From positions 1-32,454 of the forward strand of contig JAIKVL010000037.1 in the NCBI GenBank assembly GCA_024685775.1: a stretch of DNA of 32,454 nucleotides, read 5' to 3'. Below are positions 26,811 through 32,454 of this stretch, in pieces. Made by a program: the position numbers and the translations under genes. The stretch comes from Clostridia bacterium (GTDB lineage Bacteria; Bacillota; Clostridia; Christensenellales; CAG-1252). A model generated the notes under the pieces. The model was given only the letters and a program-made list of their open reading frames with translations, ran no database searches and had not been told where the DNA came from. Position 1 is the stretch's first letter, and the number at the start of each line of letters is the position of its first letter.

Positions 26811-27239
26811 ATGGCTTTATACAGTGAAAAAGTAATGGACCATTTCAGAAATCCCCGTAACGTCGGCGTGATCGAAGACGCGAACGGAATCGGTGAAGTC
26901 GGAAACGCCAAATGCGGCGATATTATGAAGATCTATTTGAAGATCAAAGACGGGATCATCGAGGACGTAAAGTTCGAGACGTTCGGATGCGGCTCCGCGA
27001 TCGCGTCGAGCTCGATGGCGACCGAACTTATCAAGGGGAAACCGCTTTCCGACGCGCTCACTTTGACGAATCAAGCGGTCACGGAAGCGCTGGACGGGCT
27101 TCCCGCGCATAAGATCCACTGCTCGGTTCTCGCGGAAGAGGCGATCAAAAACGCGATCCTCGATTATTATCAAAGGGAAAATATCCCCTACGATGAAGAG
27201 ACCTTCCGCGGCGCGGGGCACGTTTGTTGCCACGAATAA
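26811..27239 (+). CDS. iscU: Fe-S cluster assembly scaffold, IscU/NifU N-terminal type
   Basis: The 142-residue product is a U-type scaffold on which [2Fe-2S] and [4Fe-4S] clusters are built from IscS-derived sulfur. The ligands are all present: Cys35 with Asp37 (NAKCGD), Cys60 (FGCGSAIASSS) and Cys104 (KIHCSVLAEEA). It has HFRNPRNVG at the start, as in the Clostridia NifU-like proteins that occur as NifS-NifU pairs. The C-terminus has an extra Cys pair (HVCCHE). The LPPVK chaperone motif of proteobacterial IscU is not seen; LPAHK stands in its place. AAGGAG precedes the ATG. Confidence 0.94.
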   Translation: MALYSEKVMDHFRNPRNVGVIEDANGIGEVGNAKCGDIMKIYLKIKDGIIEDVKFETFGCGSAIASSSMATELIKGKPLSDALTLTNQAVTEALDGLPAHKIHCSVLAEEAIKNAILDYYQRENIPYDEETFRGAGHVCCHE

Positions 27240-27270
27240 CGAATAAAAGAATCCGAAAACGATTCAAGCG

Positions 27271-27296
27271 AAACGGCGAAGCGATTCGCCGTTTTT
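27271..27296 (+). terminator. terminator of iscS-iscU
   Basis: AAACGGCGAA (27271-27280), GCGA loop, TTCGCCGTTT (27285-27294) with five T residues in total, then CCG and another five T residues. Confidence 0.9.
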
Positions 27297-27353
27297 CCGT
27301 TTTTAAGGGAAACGGATTTTTTGAGAAGTATTGAAAAAAGTTTGTAAAAACCC

Positions 27354-27382
27354 TTGACAGGCAGGAATTCCTATGGTATTAT
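27354..27382 (+). promoter_or_regulatory. promoter of the leader-metY-cysK-ridA-iscR operon
   Basis: TTGACA (27354-27359), a 17-nt spacer, TATTAT (27377-27382). The spacer contains a perfect palindrome, AGGAATTCCT (27363-27372), a possible additional protein site. Confidence 0.85.
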
Positions 27383-27386
27383 CAAA

Positions 27387-27411
27387 TCAACCTACGAGGT
27401 TAGTGGGTAGA
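27387..27411 (+). promoter_or_regulatory. operator before metY, matching the iscS operator
   Basis: TCAACCTA (27387-27394), 9 nt, TGGGTAGA (27404-27411). The left arm is identical to that of the iscS site, the right arm agrees at 6 of 8 positions, and the spacer length is the same. It starts 4 nt after the -10 box, over the start of transcription, a repressing position. An alternative smaller palindrome, AACCT-ACG-AGGTT, lies at 27389-27401. Confidence 0.65.
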
Positions 27412-27424
27412 AAGGAGAAACGCC

Positions 27425-27499
27425 ATGACTGAATTACTGATCGCGCTTGTTCGCAAAAATTTCCGTTTCGGACGAATGTGTTGTCGATGTTGCAGATAG
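27425..27499 (+). CDS. 24-residue Cys-rich leader peptide of the cysteine operon
   Basis: An ATG at 27425, with AAAGGAG placed 8 nt before it, opens a 24-codon frame ending in TAG at 27499. The product starts MTELLIALVRKN and ends M-C-C-R-C-C-R: four cysteine codons in the last six sense codons. It lies between the promoter/operator and metY, whose ATG is 51 nt further on. By analogy with amino-acid leader peptides, slow translation of Cys codons at low cysteine would let the ribosome change expression of metY-cysK. I see no terminator hairpin with a T-run between it and metY, so classical attenuation is not obvious. A weak pairing between 27485-27493 and 27513-27519 would be opened by a ribosome stalled on the Cys codons. 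The function is inferred. Confidence 0.75.
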   Translation: MTELLIALVRKNFRFGRMCCRCCR

Positions 27500-27550
27500 G
27501 AACTTCGCAGACGCAATCGTTTAATGAAAATAAAAAGGAGATTTTATATT

Positions 27551-28834
27551 ATGGCTAACTACAAATTCGAAACGTTACAAATTCACGTCGGGCAAGAGCA
27601 GCCCGATCCGGCGACCGACGCGAGAGCGGTGCCGATCTACGCGACGACGTCTTACGTCTTTAAGGATTCCGCGCAAGCGGCGGGCAGATTCGGCTTGACC
27701 GAAGGCGGCAATATTTACACCAGACTTATGAACCCGACGAGCGACGTCTTTGAAAAGAGGATCGCCGCTTTGGAAGGGGGCGCCGCGGCGCTCGCGACGG
27801 CTTCCGGTTCCGCAGCGATCACCTATGCGATTCAGAATATCGCGACGGCGGGCGACCATATCGTCGCTTCGAGCAACCTGTACGGCGGCTCCTACAACTT
27901 GCTGGCGCACACCTTGAAAGAGCAGGGGCTTTCGGTTACCTTCGTCGACCCCTCGGATCCCGAAAACTTCGCGAAAGCGGTTCAACCGAATACCAAACTT
28001 TTCTACGCGGAGACGCTCGGCAACCCCAACTCGGACGTTATCGACCTCGAAGCGATCTCGTCCGTCGCGCATAAAAACGGAGTTCCGCTTATCGTGGATA
28101 ACACCTTTGCGACTCCGTATTACCTGCGTCCGATCGAGCACGGCGCGGACGTCGTCGTCCACTCGGCGACCAAGTTTATCGGCGGGCACGGGACGGTGAT
28201 GGGCGGCGTCGTCGTGGACGGCGGCAATTTCGACTGGGCGCAAAACGACAAGTTCCCCGGGCTCAGCAAACCCAATCCGTCCTATCACGGCGTCGTGTTT
28301 ACCGAGGCGGTCGGAAACCTCGCCTATATCATCAAACTCAGGACGACCCTTTTGAGAGATCAAGGCGCGGCGATCTCGCCCTTTAACTCGTTCCTTCTTC
28401 TGCAAGGTCTCGAAACGCTTTCGCTTCGCTTGGAGCGCCACGTCGAGAACGCGCTGAAAGTCGTGGAATTCTTAAAGAAGCATCCGCAGGTCGAGAAGGT
28501 CAATCACCCCTCTCTCGAAAAAGGGAAGCAGAAAGCGCTGTACGATCGCTATTTCCCGAACGGCGCGGCTTCGATCTTTACCTTCGAGATCAAAGGCGAC
28601 GCAGAAAAAGCGAAAAAGTTCACCGAGAGTTTGGAACTTTTCAGTTTGCTCGCGAACGTGGCGGACGTCAAATCTCTCGTCATTCATCCGGCTTCCACGA
28701 CGCATTCGCAGCTCAGTGAAGAAGAGTTGCTCGGCGCGGGCATTAAACCGAATACCGTGCGCCTTTCCATCGGAACGGAACACATCGACGATATCCTCGC
28801 GGATCTCGAAAGAGGCTTCGCGGCAGTAAAATAA
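27551..28834 (+). CDS. metY: O-acetylhomoserine sulfhydrylase / O-acetylhomoserine aminocarboxypropyltransferase
   Basis: MetY is a PLP enzyme of the Cys/Met-metabolism family that makes homocysteine from O-acetylhomoserine and sulfide. The 427-residue length and the [25 protein letters not shown] start are typical of MetY rather than MetB/MetC, which are about 380-400. [14 protein letters not shown] is near the PLP phosphate. DNTFATPY and the Schiff-base Lys208 in [11 protein letters not shown] follow, with [12 protein letters not shown] and [14 protein letters not shown] at the C-terminus. ATG 27551 is preferred to an in-frame ATG at 27524 because AAGGAG lies between them. Some family members also accept O-acetylserine. 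Confidence 0.94.
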   Translation: MANYKFETLQIHVGQEQPDPATDARAVPIYATTSYVFKDSAQAAGRFGLTEGGNIYTRLMNPTSDVFEKRIAALEGGAAALATASGSAAITYAIQNIATAGDHIVASSNLYGGSYNLLAHTLKEQGLSVTFVDPSDPENFAKAVQPNTKLFYAETLGNPNSDVIDLEAISSVAHKNGVPLIVDNTFATPYYLRPIEHGADVVVHSATKFIGGHGTVMGGVVVDGGNFDWAQNDKFPGLSKPNPSYHGVVFTEAVGNLAYIIKLRTTLLRDQGAAISPFNSFLLLQGLETLSLRLERHVENALKVVEFLKKHPQVEKVNHPSLEKGKQKALYDRYFPNGAASIFTFEIKGDAEKAKKFTESLELFSLLANVADVKSLVIHPASTTHSQLSEEELLGAGIKPNTVRLSIGTEHIDDILADLERGFAAVK

Positions 28835-28859
28835 CAGAATCGAAAAGGAGAATAAAACA

Positions 28860-29792
28860 ATGGCTAAAATCTACACTTCGGCGGATCAACTCGTCGGCAA
28901 AACTCCGCTTTTGGAGCTTACGCATATCGAAAAGGAACTGAATTTGGAAGCGAAAATTTTCGCGAAACTCGAATACTTCAACCCCGCGGGGTCGGTCAAA
29001 GACCGCATCGCGAAAGCGATGATCGAAGACGCGGAAGAAAAAGGCTTGTTGAAATCGGACTCGGTCATCATCGAACCGACTTCGGGCAACACGGGGATCG
29101 GACTTGCGGCGATCGCGGCGGCGAAAGGGTATAAGATCATCATCGTTATGCCCGAGACGATGTCGGTCGAGCGCAGGCAACTGATGAAAGCCTACGGCGC
29201 GGAACTCGTCCTGACGGACGGCGCGAAGGGAATGAAAGGCGCGATCGCGAAAGCCGCGGAACTCGCCGCCGAAACCCCGAACAGCTTTATCCCCGGGCAA
29301 TTCGTCAATCCCGCGAACCCGAAGATCCATAGGGAGACGACGGGCCCCGAGATCTTCGAGGACACGGACGGGCAGGTCGATTTCTTGGTCGCGGGCGTCG
29401 GAACGGGCGGAACGATCACGGGGGCGGGCGAGTACTTGAAGAGCAAGAAACCGAGCGTAAAGGTCGTCGCGGTCGAACCCAAGACGAGCGCGGTCCTCTC
29501 CACGGGCGTCGCGGGCCCGCATAAGATCCAAGGCATCGGCGCGGGCTTCGTCCCGGACGTCCTCAACACGAAGGTTTACGACGAGATCATCCCCGTCCAA
29601 AACGAAGACGCGTTCGCCGTCGGAAAACTCATCGGAAAGAAAGAAGGCGTCCTCGTCGGGATCTCTTCCGGCGCGGCGACTTGGGCGGCGATCGAGCTTG
29701 CGAAGCGCCCCGAGAACAAAGGGAAGAATATCGTCGTCATCCTGCCGGATACGGGCGATCGTTATCTTTCGACGGCGCTCTTCCAAGACTGA
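28860..29792 (+). CDS. cysK: cysteine synthase (O-acetylserine sulfhydrylase)
   Basis: CysK forms cysteine from O-acetylserine and sulfide using PLP. The 310-residue product has the Schiff-base lysine Lys47 in [22 protein letters not shown] is the substrate loop, [14 protein letters not shown] is the PLP-phosphate loop, and the ending is [14 protein letters not shown]. Length and motifs point to CysK; cystathionine beta-synthase-like and CysM forms are less likely. It follows metY by 25 nt with its own GGAG site. Making sulfide acceptors for both Cys and Met, metY and cysK are a natural pair under cysteine control. No cysE (serine acetyltransferase) is present here. Confidence 0.95.
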   Translation: MAKIYTSADQLVGKTPLLELTHIEKELNLEAKIFAKLEYFNPAGSVKDRIAKAMIEDAEEKGLLKSDSVIIEPTSGNTGIGLAAIAAAKGYKIIIVMPETMSVERRQLMKAYGAELVLTDGAKGMKGAIAKAAELAAETPNSFIPGQFVNPANPKIHRETTGPEIFEDTDGQVDFLVAGVGTGGTITGAGEYLKSKKPSVKVVAVEPKTSAVLSTGVAGPHKIQGIGAGFVPDVLNTKVYDEIIPVQNEDAFAVGKLIGKKEGVLVGISSGAATWAAIELAKRPENKGKNIVVILPDTGDRYLSTALFQD

Positions 29793-29816
29793 AAAAACAA
29801 TTCGAAAATTTTTTCC

Positions 29817-29841
29817 ACCCCACGGTTTCAAGCCGTGGGGT
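29817..29841 (+). other. 9-bp hairpin between cysK and ridA overlapping a possible promoter
   Basis: ACCCCACGG, TTTCAAG loop, CCGTGGGGT: a perfect 9-bp stem 24 nt after cysK. No T-run follows, so it is not a standard terminator. Hairpins of the form CCCCACGGCT...AGCCGTGGGG are common at ends of IS200/IS605-family elements, so it may be a relic; an operator or mRNA-processing stem is also possible. Confidence 0.5.
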
Positions 29842-29848
29842 AATGTTG

Positions 29849-29854
29849 TATACT
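29849..29854 (+). promoter_or_regulatory. possible internal promoter (-10) before ridA-iscR
   Basis: TATACT at 29849-29854, 41 nt before ridA. The -35 position falls in the loop of the neighbouring hairpin (TTTCAA, 29826-29831, 17-nt spacer), which is a poor match. It would let ridA and iscR be made independently of metY. Confidence 0.35.
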
Positions 29855-29895
29855 GGAAAGAGAACGCTTGACTTAAAGCGGGAAAGGGGGGTACT

Positions 29896-30264
29896 ATGAA
29901 ACAGGTCCAAACGGAAAAAGCGCCAAAAGCGGTGGGTCCGTATTCGCAGGCGATCGTCAGCGGCGGTTTCGCGTTTTGCTCCGGTCAGCTCGGGATCGGC
30001 GCGGACGGCGCGCTCGGAAGCGGGATCGAAAGCCAAACGAAAAATGCGATCGAGAACCTTTCCGCAGTCCTTCTCGCCGCGGGCAGCTCGCTTGACCGCG
30101 TCGTCAAGACGACGTGTTTCCTCGCGAACATTTCGGACTTCGCGTCGTTCAACGAGATCTACGGGAAGTATTTTACGGGGAGACCCGCGAGAAGTTTGAT
30201 CGAGGCGGCGGCATTGCCGAAAGGGGCTTTGGTCGAAATCGAAGCGATCGCGGAAATTCGATAA
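29896..30264 (+). CDS. ridA: RidA (YjgF/YER057c/UK114) enamine/imine deaminase
   Basis: RidA hydrolyses reactive 2-aminoacrylate and related imines released by PLP enzymes acting on serine and cysteine. The 122-residue length is slightly short of the usual 125-130. Motifs: KAPKAVGPYSQAIVSGGFAFCSGQ at the N-terminus and GRPARSLIEAAALPKGALVEIEAIA at the C-terminus. The latter contains the conserved substrate-carboxylate Arg and the Glu of RidA-type proteins. GGAAAGGGGGG precedes ATG 29896. Its place behind metY and cysK fits a role in protecting against by-products of their chemistry. It begins 103 nt after cysK and 12 nt before the regulator gene. Confidence 0.92.
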   Translation: MKQVQTEKAPKAVGPYSQAIVSGGFAFCSGQLGIGADGALGSGIESQTKNAIENLSAVLLAAGSSLDRVVKTTCFLANISDFASFNEIYGKYFTGRPARSLIEAAALPKGALVEIEAIAEIR

Positions 30265-30276
30265 AAGGAGAACGGT

Positions 30277-30708
30277 ATGAAGATTTCAACAAGAGGCAGA
30301 TACGCGCTGCGCGTTATGATCGACCTCGCGGAGCACGCGAGCGAGAATTATATTCCCTTAAAGGATATCGTCGCGAGGCAGAACATCTCGCAAAAGTATC
30401 TCGAAGGGATCATGACCGACCTTTCCAAGGCGGGAATGTTGGACGCGCAACACGGTAAAGGCGGCGGATATAAGCTTAATCGCAGCCCCGATCTCGTGAC
30501 CATTCTCGAAGTCTTGCAGACGACCGAAGGCGATCTCGCGCCGATCTCCTGTTTGGACGCTTCGGCGAAACCTTGTTCGCGCGCTTCCGAATGCAGGACG
30601 CTTCCGATGTGGGAAAAGCTGTACGCCTTGATCCGCGAATATCTCGGGAGCGTGACCCTCGCGGACTTGATGTCGGGCGATAACGGCGGCGACAATTACG
30701 TTATTTGA
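30277..30708 (+). CDS. iscR: Rrf2-family transcriptional regulator, IscR-type with three cysteines
   Basis: Rrf2 proteins are dimeric winged-helix repressors. The 143-residue product begins MKISTRGRYALRVMIDLA, the family signature. The recognition helix (NISQKYLEGIMTDLSKAGML) and wing (GKGGGYKL) follow. Three cysteines, Cys92, Cys100 and Cys106, lie in the dimerisation segment, as in IscR (E. coli Cys92, 98, 104), where they hold a [2Fe-2S] cluster. The spacing here is C-x7-C-x5-C instead of C-x5-C-x5-C. CymR-type cysteine regulators of the same family lack these cysteines. It is the last gene of the cysteine operon and the most likely ligand of the two matching operators, which would make it autoregulated. 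The symbol denotes type only. Confidence 0.9.
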   Translation: MKISTRGRYALRVMIDLAEHASENYIPLKDIVARQNISQKYLEGIMTDLSKAGMLDAQHGKGGGYKLNRSPDLVTILEVLQTTEGDLAPISCLDASAKPCSRASECRTLPMWEKLYALIREYLGSVTLADLMSGDNGGDNYVI

Positions 30709-30724
30709 AAATAAAATCTTATGT

Positions 30725-30753
30725 AAAAGGTCGGTTCGAGCCGACCTTTTTTT
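30725..30753 (+). terminator. terminator of the cysteine operon, possibly shared by the convergent gene
   Basis: AAAAGGTCGG (30725-30734), 6-nt loop, CCGACC, then seven T residues (30747-30753). The AAAA on the left means it may also work on the minus strand for the gene ending at 30758. Confidence 0.92.
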
Positions 30754-30757
30754 ACGC

Positions 30758-31225
30758 TCACAGAAACTTTTTCAACGCTTCGACCGAGCCCGAGAACATC
30801 GCGAGCGTGTCTTTGACGATCGAGGCGGTCTCGTCGCTGACCGAGATCGCGTTTTCGTTTAAGCAATGCGTCAGGTCGGTGATCCCCATATTCGTCCCTT
30901 TGATGAGTTTTTCCGCGATATGCTCGTTACTCTTGTCGCCGAAGATCGAAAGTTTGACCATCTTTTTTTGCCATTTTTGTTTCATCGTTCCGTAGACTTC
31001 GGGATCCACGTCCAGCTTCTTCATCTGATCGCTGACTCTTTCGCAAAGCGCGCCGTATTCGCCGATGAGCTGTTTGACGTAGGAGTTCAGTTCGCCGATC
31101 GCCGTCTCCTTGACGACGTCCAACGACTGGATCCCGTAGACGAGGGATTTCATACATTCGTTCAAAAGTTCCTCTTCGTTTTCCGCGAATACGCGTTTGT
31201 TTTGGTTTTCGATAACTGCGTCCAT
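30758..31225 (-). CDS. conserved-looking hypothetical helical protein (155 aa)
   Basis: I do not recognise this protein. It is soluble, without signal peptide or membrane segment, and looks almost wholly alpha-helical. There is an acidic helix (AENEEELLNECMKSLVYGIQ) and a long helical stretch near residues 40-75. A basic segment (KQKWQKKMVKL) and a C-terminal helix end the chain. GGAGGAAAC lies just before ATG 31225, so it is a real gene. It is convergent with iscR and divergent from the antiporter. Helical-bundle DUFs of this sort occur in Clostridia; no function is proposed. Confidence 0.75.
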   Translation of the reverse strand: MDAVIENQNKRVFAENEEELLNECMKSLVYGIQSLDVVKETAIGELNSYVKQLIGEYGALCERVSDQMKKLDVDPEVYGTMKQKWQKKMVKLSIFGDKSNEHIAEKLIKGTNMGITDLTHCLNENAISVSDETASIVKDTLAMFSGSVEALKKFL

Positions 31226-31266
31226 AGTTTCCTCCGTTTTTCGTTAGTTTGGACGGATTTTCGGGA

Positions 31267-31272
31267 ATTATA
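31267..31272 (-). promoter_or_regulatory. -10 element of the 155-aa protein gene
   Basis: A perfect TATAAT on the minus strand, 41 nt upstream of ATG 31225. No convincing -35 is seen at 16-18 nt. Confidence 0.45.
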
Positions 31273-31304
31273 ACGCGCGGGAGAAAGCAATCGGGAGCGA
31301 ACGT

Positions 31305-31333
31305 TTGACAAGGAAAGATTTGAGGACTAAACT
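31305..31333 (+). promoter_or_regulatory. promoter of the antiporter gene
   Basis: TTGACA (31305-31310), a 17-nt spacer, TAAACT (31328-31333), 51 nt before the antiporter ATG. Confidence 0.75.
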
Positions 31334-31370
31334 GTAAGCGTCGATAAAAAAGAAAAGGAGGTGCGCGGTT

Positions 31371-31397
31371 TTGCGCGATAGGGTATGGATTTTCTGA
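31371..31397 (+). CDS. possible 8-codon TTG-started peptide overlapping the antiporter start
   Basis: The strong AAAGGAGGT (31354-31362) is 22 nt from the antiporter ATG, too far for direct use. It is spaced 8-9 nt from a TTG at 31371 that opens an 8-codon frame (M-R-D-R-V-W-I-F) ending at TGA 31397, past the antiporter ATG at 31385. Coupled re-initiation would explain the spacing. A GCGC/GCGC hairpin (31363-31366 with 31373-31376) that shortens the gap is an alternative. Confidence 0.2.
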   Translation: MRDRVWIF

Positions 31398-32454
31398 CGA
31401 GTCTTGCTTTGATTCTTCTTTCTTCCGTCATCCTCGGATCGATCTTCCGCGCGATCAAGCTTCCGCCTCTTCTCGGAATGCTTCTCGTCGGCATCATTTT
31501 GGGTCCGCATCTTTTGAACCTGATCGCGTCGCCGCTTCTCGAAGTCAGCGCGTCTCTTCGCGAAACCGCGCTCATCATTATTTTGACCCGCGCGGGTCTT
31601 TCTCTGAACTTAAAGGATCTGAAAATCGTCGGCCGCCCCGCGATCATGCTCTGCATGGTTCCGGCATTGACCGAGATCCTCGGCTATATGCTGTTCGCGA
31701 CGCTCCTTATCAAGACTTCTCTTCTCGAAAGCGCGATCATCGGAACGGTCATCGCCGCCGTCTCTCCCGCGGTCGTCGTCCCCCGAATGATCGCTTTGCA
31801 GGAAGGCGGCTACGGGACGCTTCATTCCGTCCCGCAGATGGTGAACGCAGGTTCTTCGATGGATGATATCTTCGTCATCGTCGCCTTTACCGCCCTCGTC
31901 GGAATGGCGAAGACGGGGACGTTCGAATTCGGAATCTTTTGGCAAGTCCCCGTTTCCATCGTCCTCGGCATCGCGGTCGGCGCGCTCGTCGGATGGGGCT
32001 TGGTCTTTTTGTTCCGCCATATCCACACGCGCGACACCGTCAAGATCATCGTTATGATCTCTTTCGCCTTCCTGTTCGTGACGCTGGAAAACGCGGTCGG
32101 GAAGTACGTTCCTTTTTCCGCGATGCTCGCGGTCGTTACGGTCGGCGTTACTTATAACGCGATGGATCCGATCCGCTCGGGGCGTTTGTCCAAAAAGTAC
32201 GAAAAGATTTGGGTTCTCGCCGAGATCATTTTGTTCGTCCTCGTCGGCGCGGAAGTCGATCTGTCCTACGTCGCGAAGAGCGGCGGGATCGTCGCCGCCG
32301 TCATTTTGCTTTCGCTCGTCTTCCGTATGGGCGGCGTCTTCCTCTCTTTGATCAAGACTCCCTTGGATCTCAAAGAACGCCTGTTTTGCGCGATCGCCTA
32401 TATCCCGAAAGCGACGGTGCAAGCCGCGCTCGGCGCGATCCCTCTTTCGATGGG
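31385..32454 (+). CDS. cation:proton antiporter, CPA family (N-terminal 356 residues, cut by window edge)
   Basis: A polytopic membrane protein of the Na+/H+ exchanger superfamily, which trades a monovalent cation for protons. About ten hydrophobic helices are visible. The first runs from about residue 3 to 22 and is followed by IKLPPLLGMLLVGIILGPH, the usual start of helices 1-2. ILTRAGLSLNLKDLK is the family's 'R-A-G-L-x-L' turn. SPAVVVPRMIAL is the unwound helix-4 type segment. Asp160-Asp161 in SSMDDIFVIVAF is the ion-binding acidic pair, D-D as in CPA2-like or electrogenic members. GAEVDLSYV is the later symmetric motif. An in-frame stop at 31379 makes ATG 31385 the first possible start. 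Ion specificity is unknown. Confidence 0.88.
   Translation, partial: MDFLTSLALILLSSVILGSIFRAIKLPPLLGMLLVGIILGPHLLNLIASPLLEVSASLRETALIIILTRAGLSLNLKDLKIVGRPAIMLCMVPALTEILGYMLFATLLIKTSLLESAIIGTVIAAVSPAVVVPRMIALQEGGYGTLHSVPQMVNAGSSMDDIFVIVAFTALVGMAKTGTFEFGIFWQVPVSIVLGIAVGALVGWGLVFLFRHIHTRDTVKIIVMISFAFLFVTLENAVGKYVPFSAMLAVVTVGVTYNAMDPIRSGRLSKKYEKIWVLAEIILFVLVGAEVDLSYVAKSGGIVAAVILLSLVFRMGGVFLSLIKTPLDLKERLFCAIAYIPKATVQAALGAIPLSM

Noticed and set aside
27383-27550. T-box or SAM riboswitch in the metY leader
   Set aside because: The leader is too short and shows neither a T-box sequence with specifier stem nor the SAM-riboswitch core; a short Cys-rich frame explains it better.
29681-29899. A 72-codon plus-strand frame between cysK and ridA
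   Set aside because: Begins inside cysK in another frame, crosses the hairpin and promoter-like element, and has no family features.
30705-30995. A 96-codon plus-strand frame after iscR
   Set aside because: It crosses the terminator and is antisense to the 155-residue gene, which has a proper ribosome-binding site.

Overview
The window looks like a chromosomal segment of a low-GC-phylum bacterium (Bacillota, probably an uncultured gut-type Clostridia) with a moderately high-GC genome. The basis is AGGAGG-type Shine-Dalgarno sites, sigma-A promoters with 17-18 nt spacers, rho-independent terminators, lipobox proteins, an ArgJ-type cyclic arginine pathway, and a NifS/NifU plus Rrf2 arrangement. 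The codon bias (GCG, CGC, TCG, GAT) keeps antisense frames open, so many long antisense frames are spurious. The order-level assignment is a guess. No tRNA, rRNA, CRISPR array or intact insertion sequence was seen.

Layout. 1-284 (-): start of a DUF975-like membrane protein, divergent from a pyrimidine-nucleoside phosphorylase (435-1712). 1827-9319: a two-gene surface module, a 2057-residue lipoprotein with Ig-like repeats and a 434-residue single-pass membrane protein. 9519-12040: typA (bipA) and a peptidase E. 12162-12414: a non-coding block of three degenerate ~65-bp tandem repeats ending in a nested inverted repeat. 12415-14227 (-): a gluconate 5-dehydrogenase-like SDR and a DUF4097-like lipoprotein. 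14493-25410: one uninterrupted arginine operon, argG-argH-argC-argJ-argB-argD-argF-carB, behind an AT-rich leader with ARG-box-like sequence; carA is absent. 25609-27239: a cysteine desulfurase and a U-type Fe-S scaffold. 27425-30708: a cysteine/methionine operon consisting of a 24-codon Cys-rich leader peptide, metY, cysK, ridA and an IscR-type Rrf2 regulator. 30758-31225 (-): an unknown helical protein. 31385-end: a cation:proton antiporter cut by the window edge.

How the genes work together. The arginine operon covers all steps from N-acetylglutamate to arginine (ArgJ recycles the acetyl group) and adds the large CPSase subunit. The Fe-S/cysteine region is the most interesting part. The iscS-iscU promoter and the leader-metY-cysK-ridA-iscR promoter carry the same 25-bp operator geometry (TCAACCTA, 9 nt, TAGGTTGA-like). 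A three-cysteine IscR-type regulator is encoded at the end of the second operon. That operon also has a short leader peptide ending in M-C-C-R-C-C-R just before metY. I infer two-layer control: an Rrf2-family repressor on both promoters, plus cysteine-codon sensing in the metY leader.
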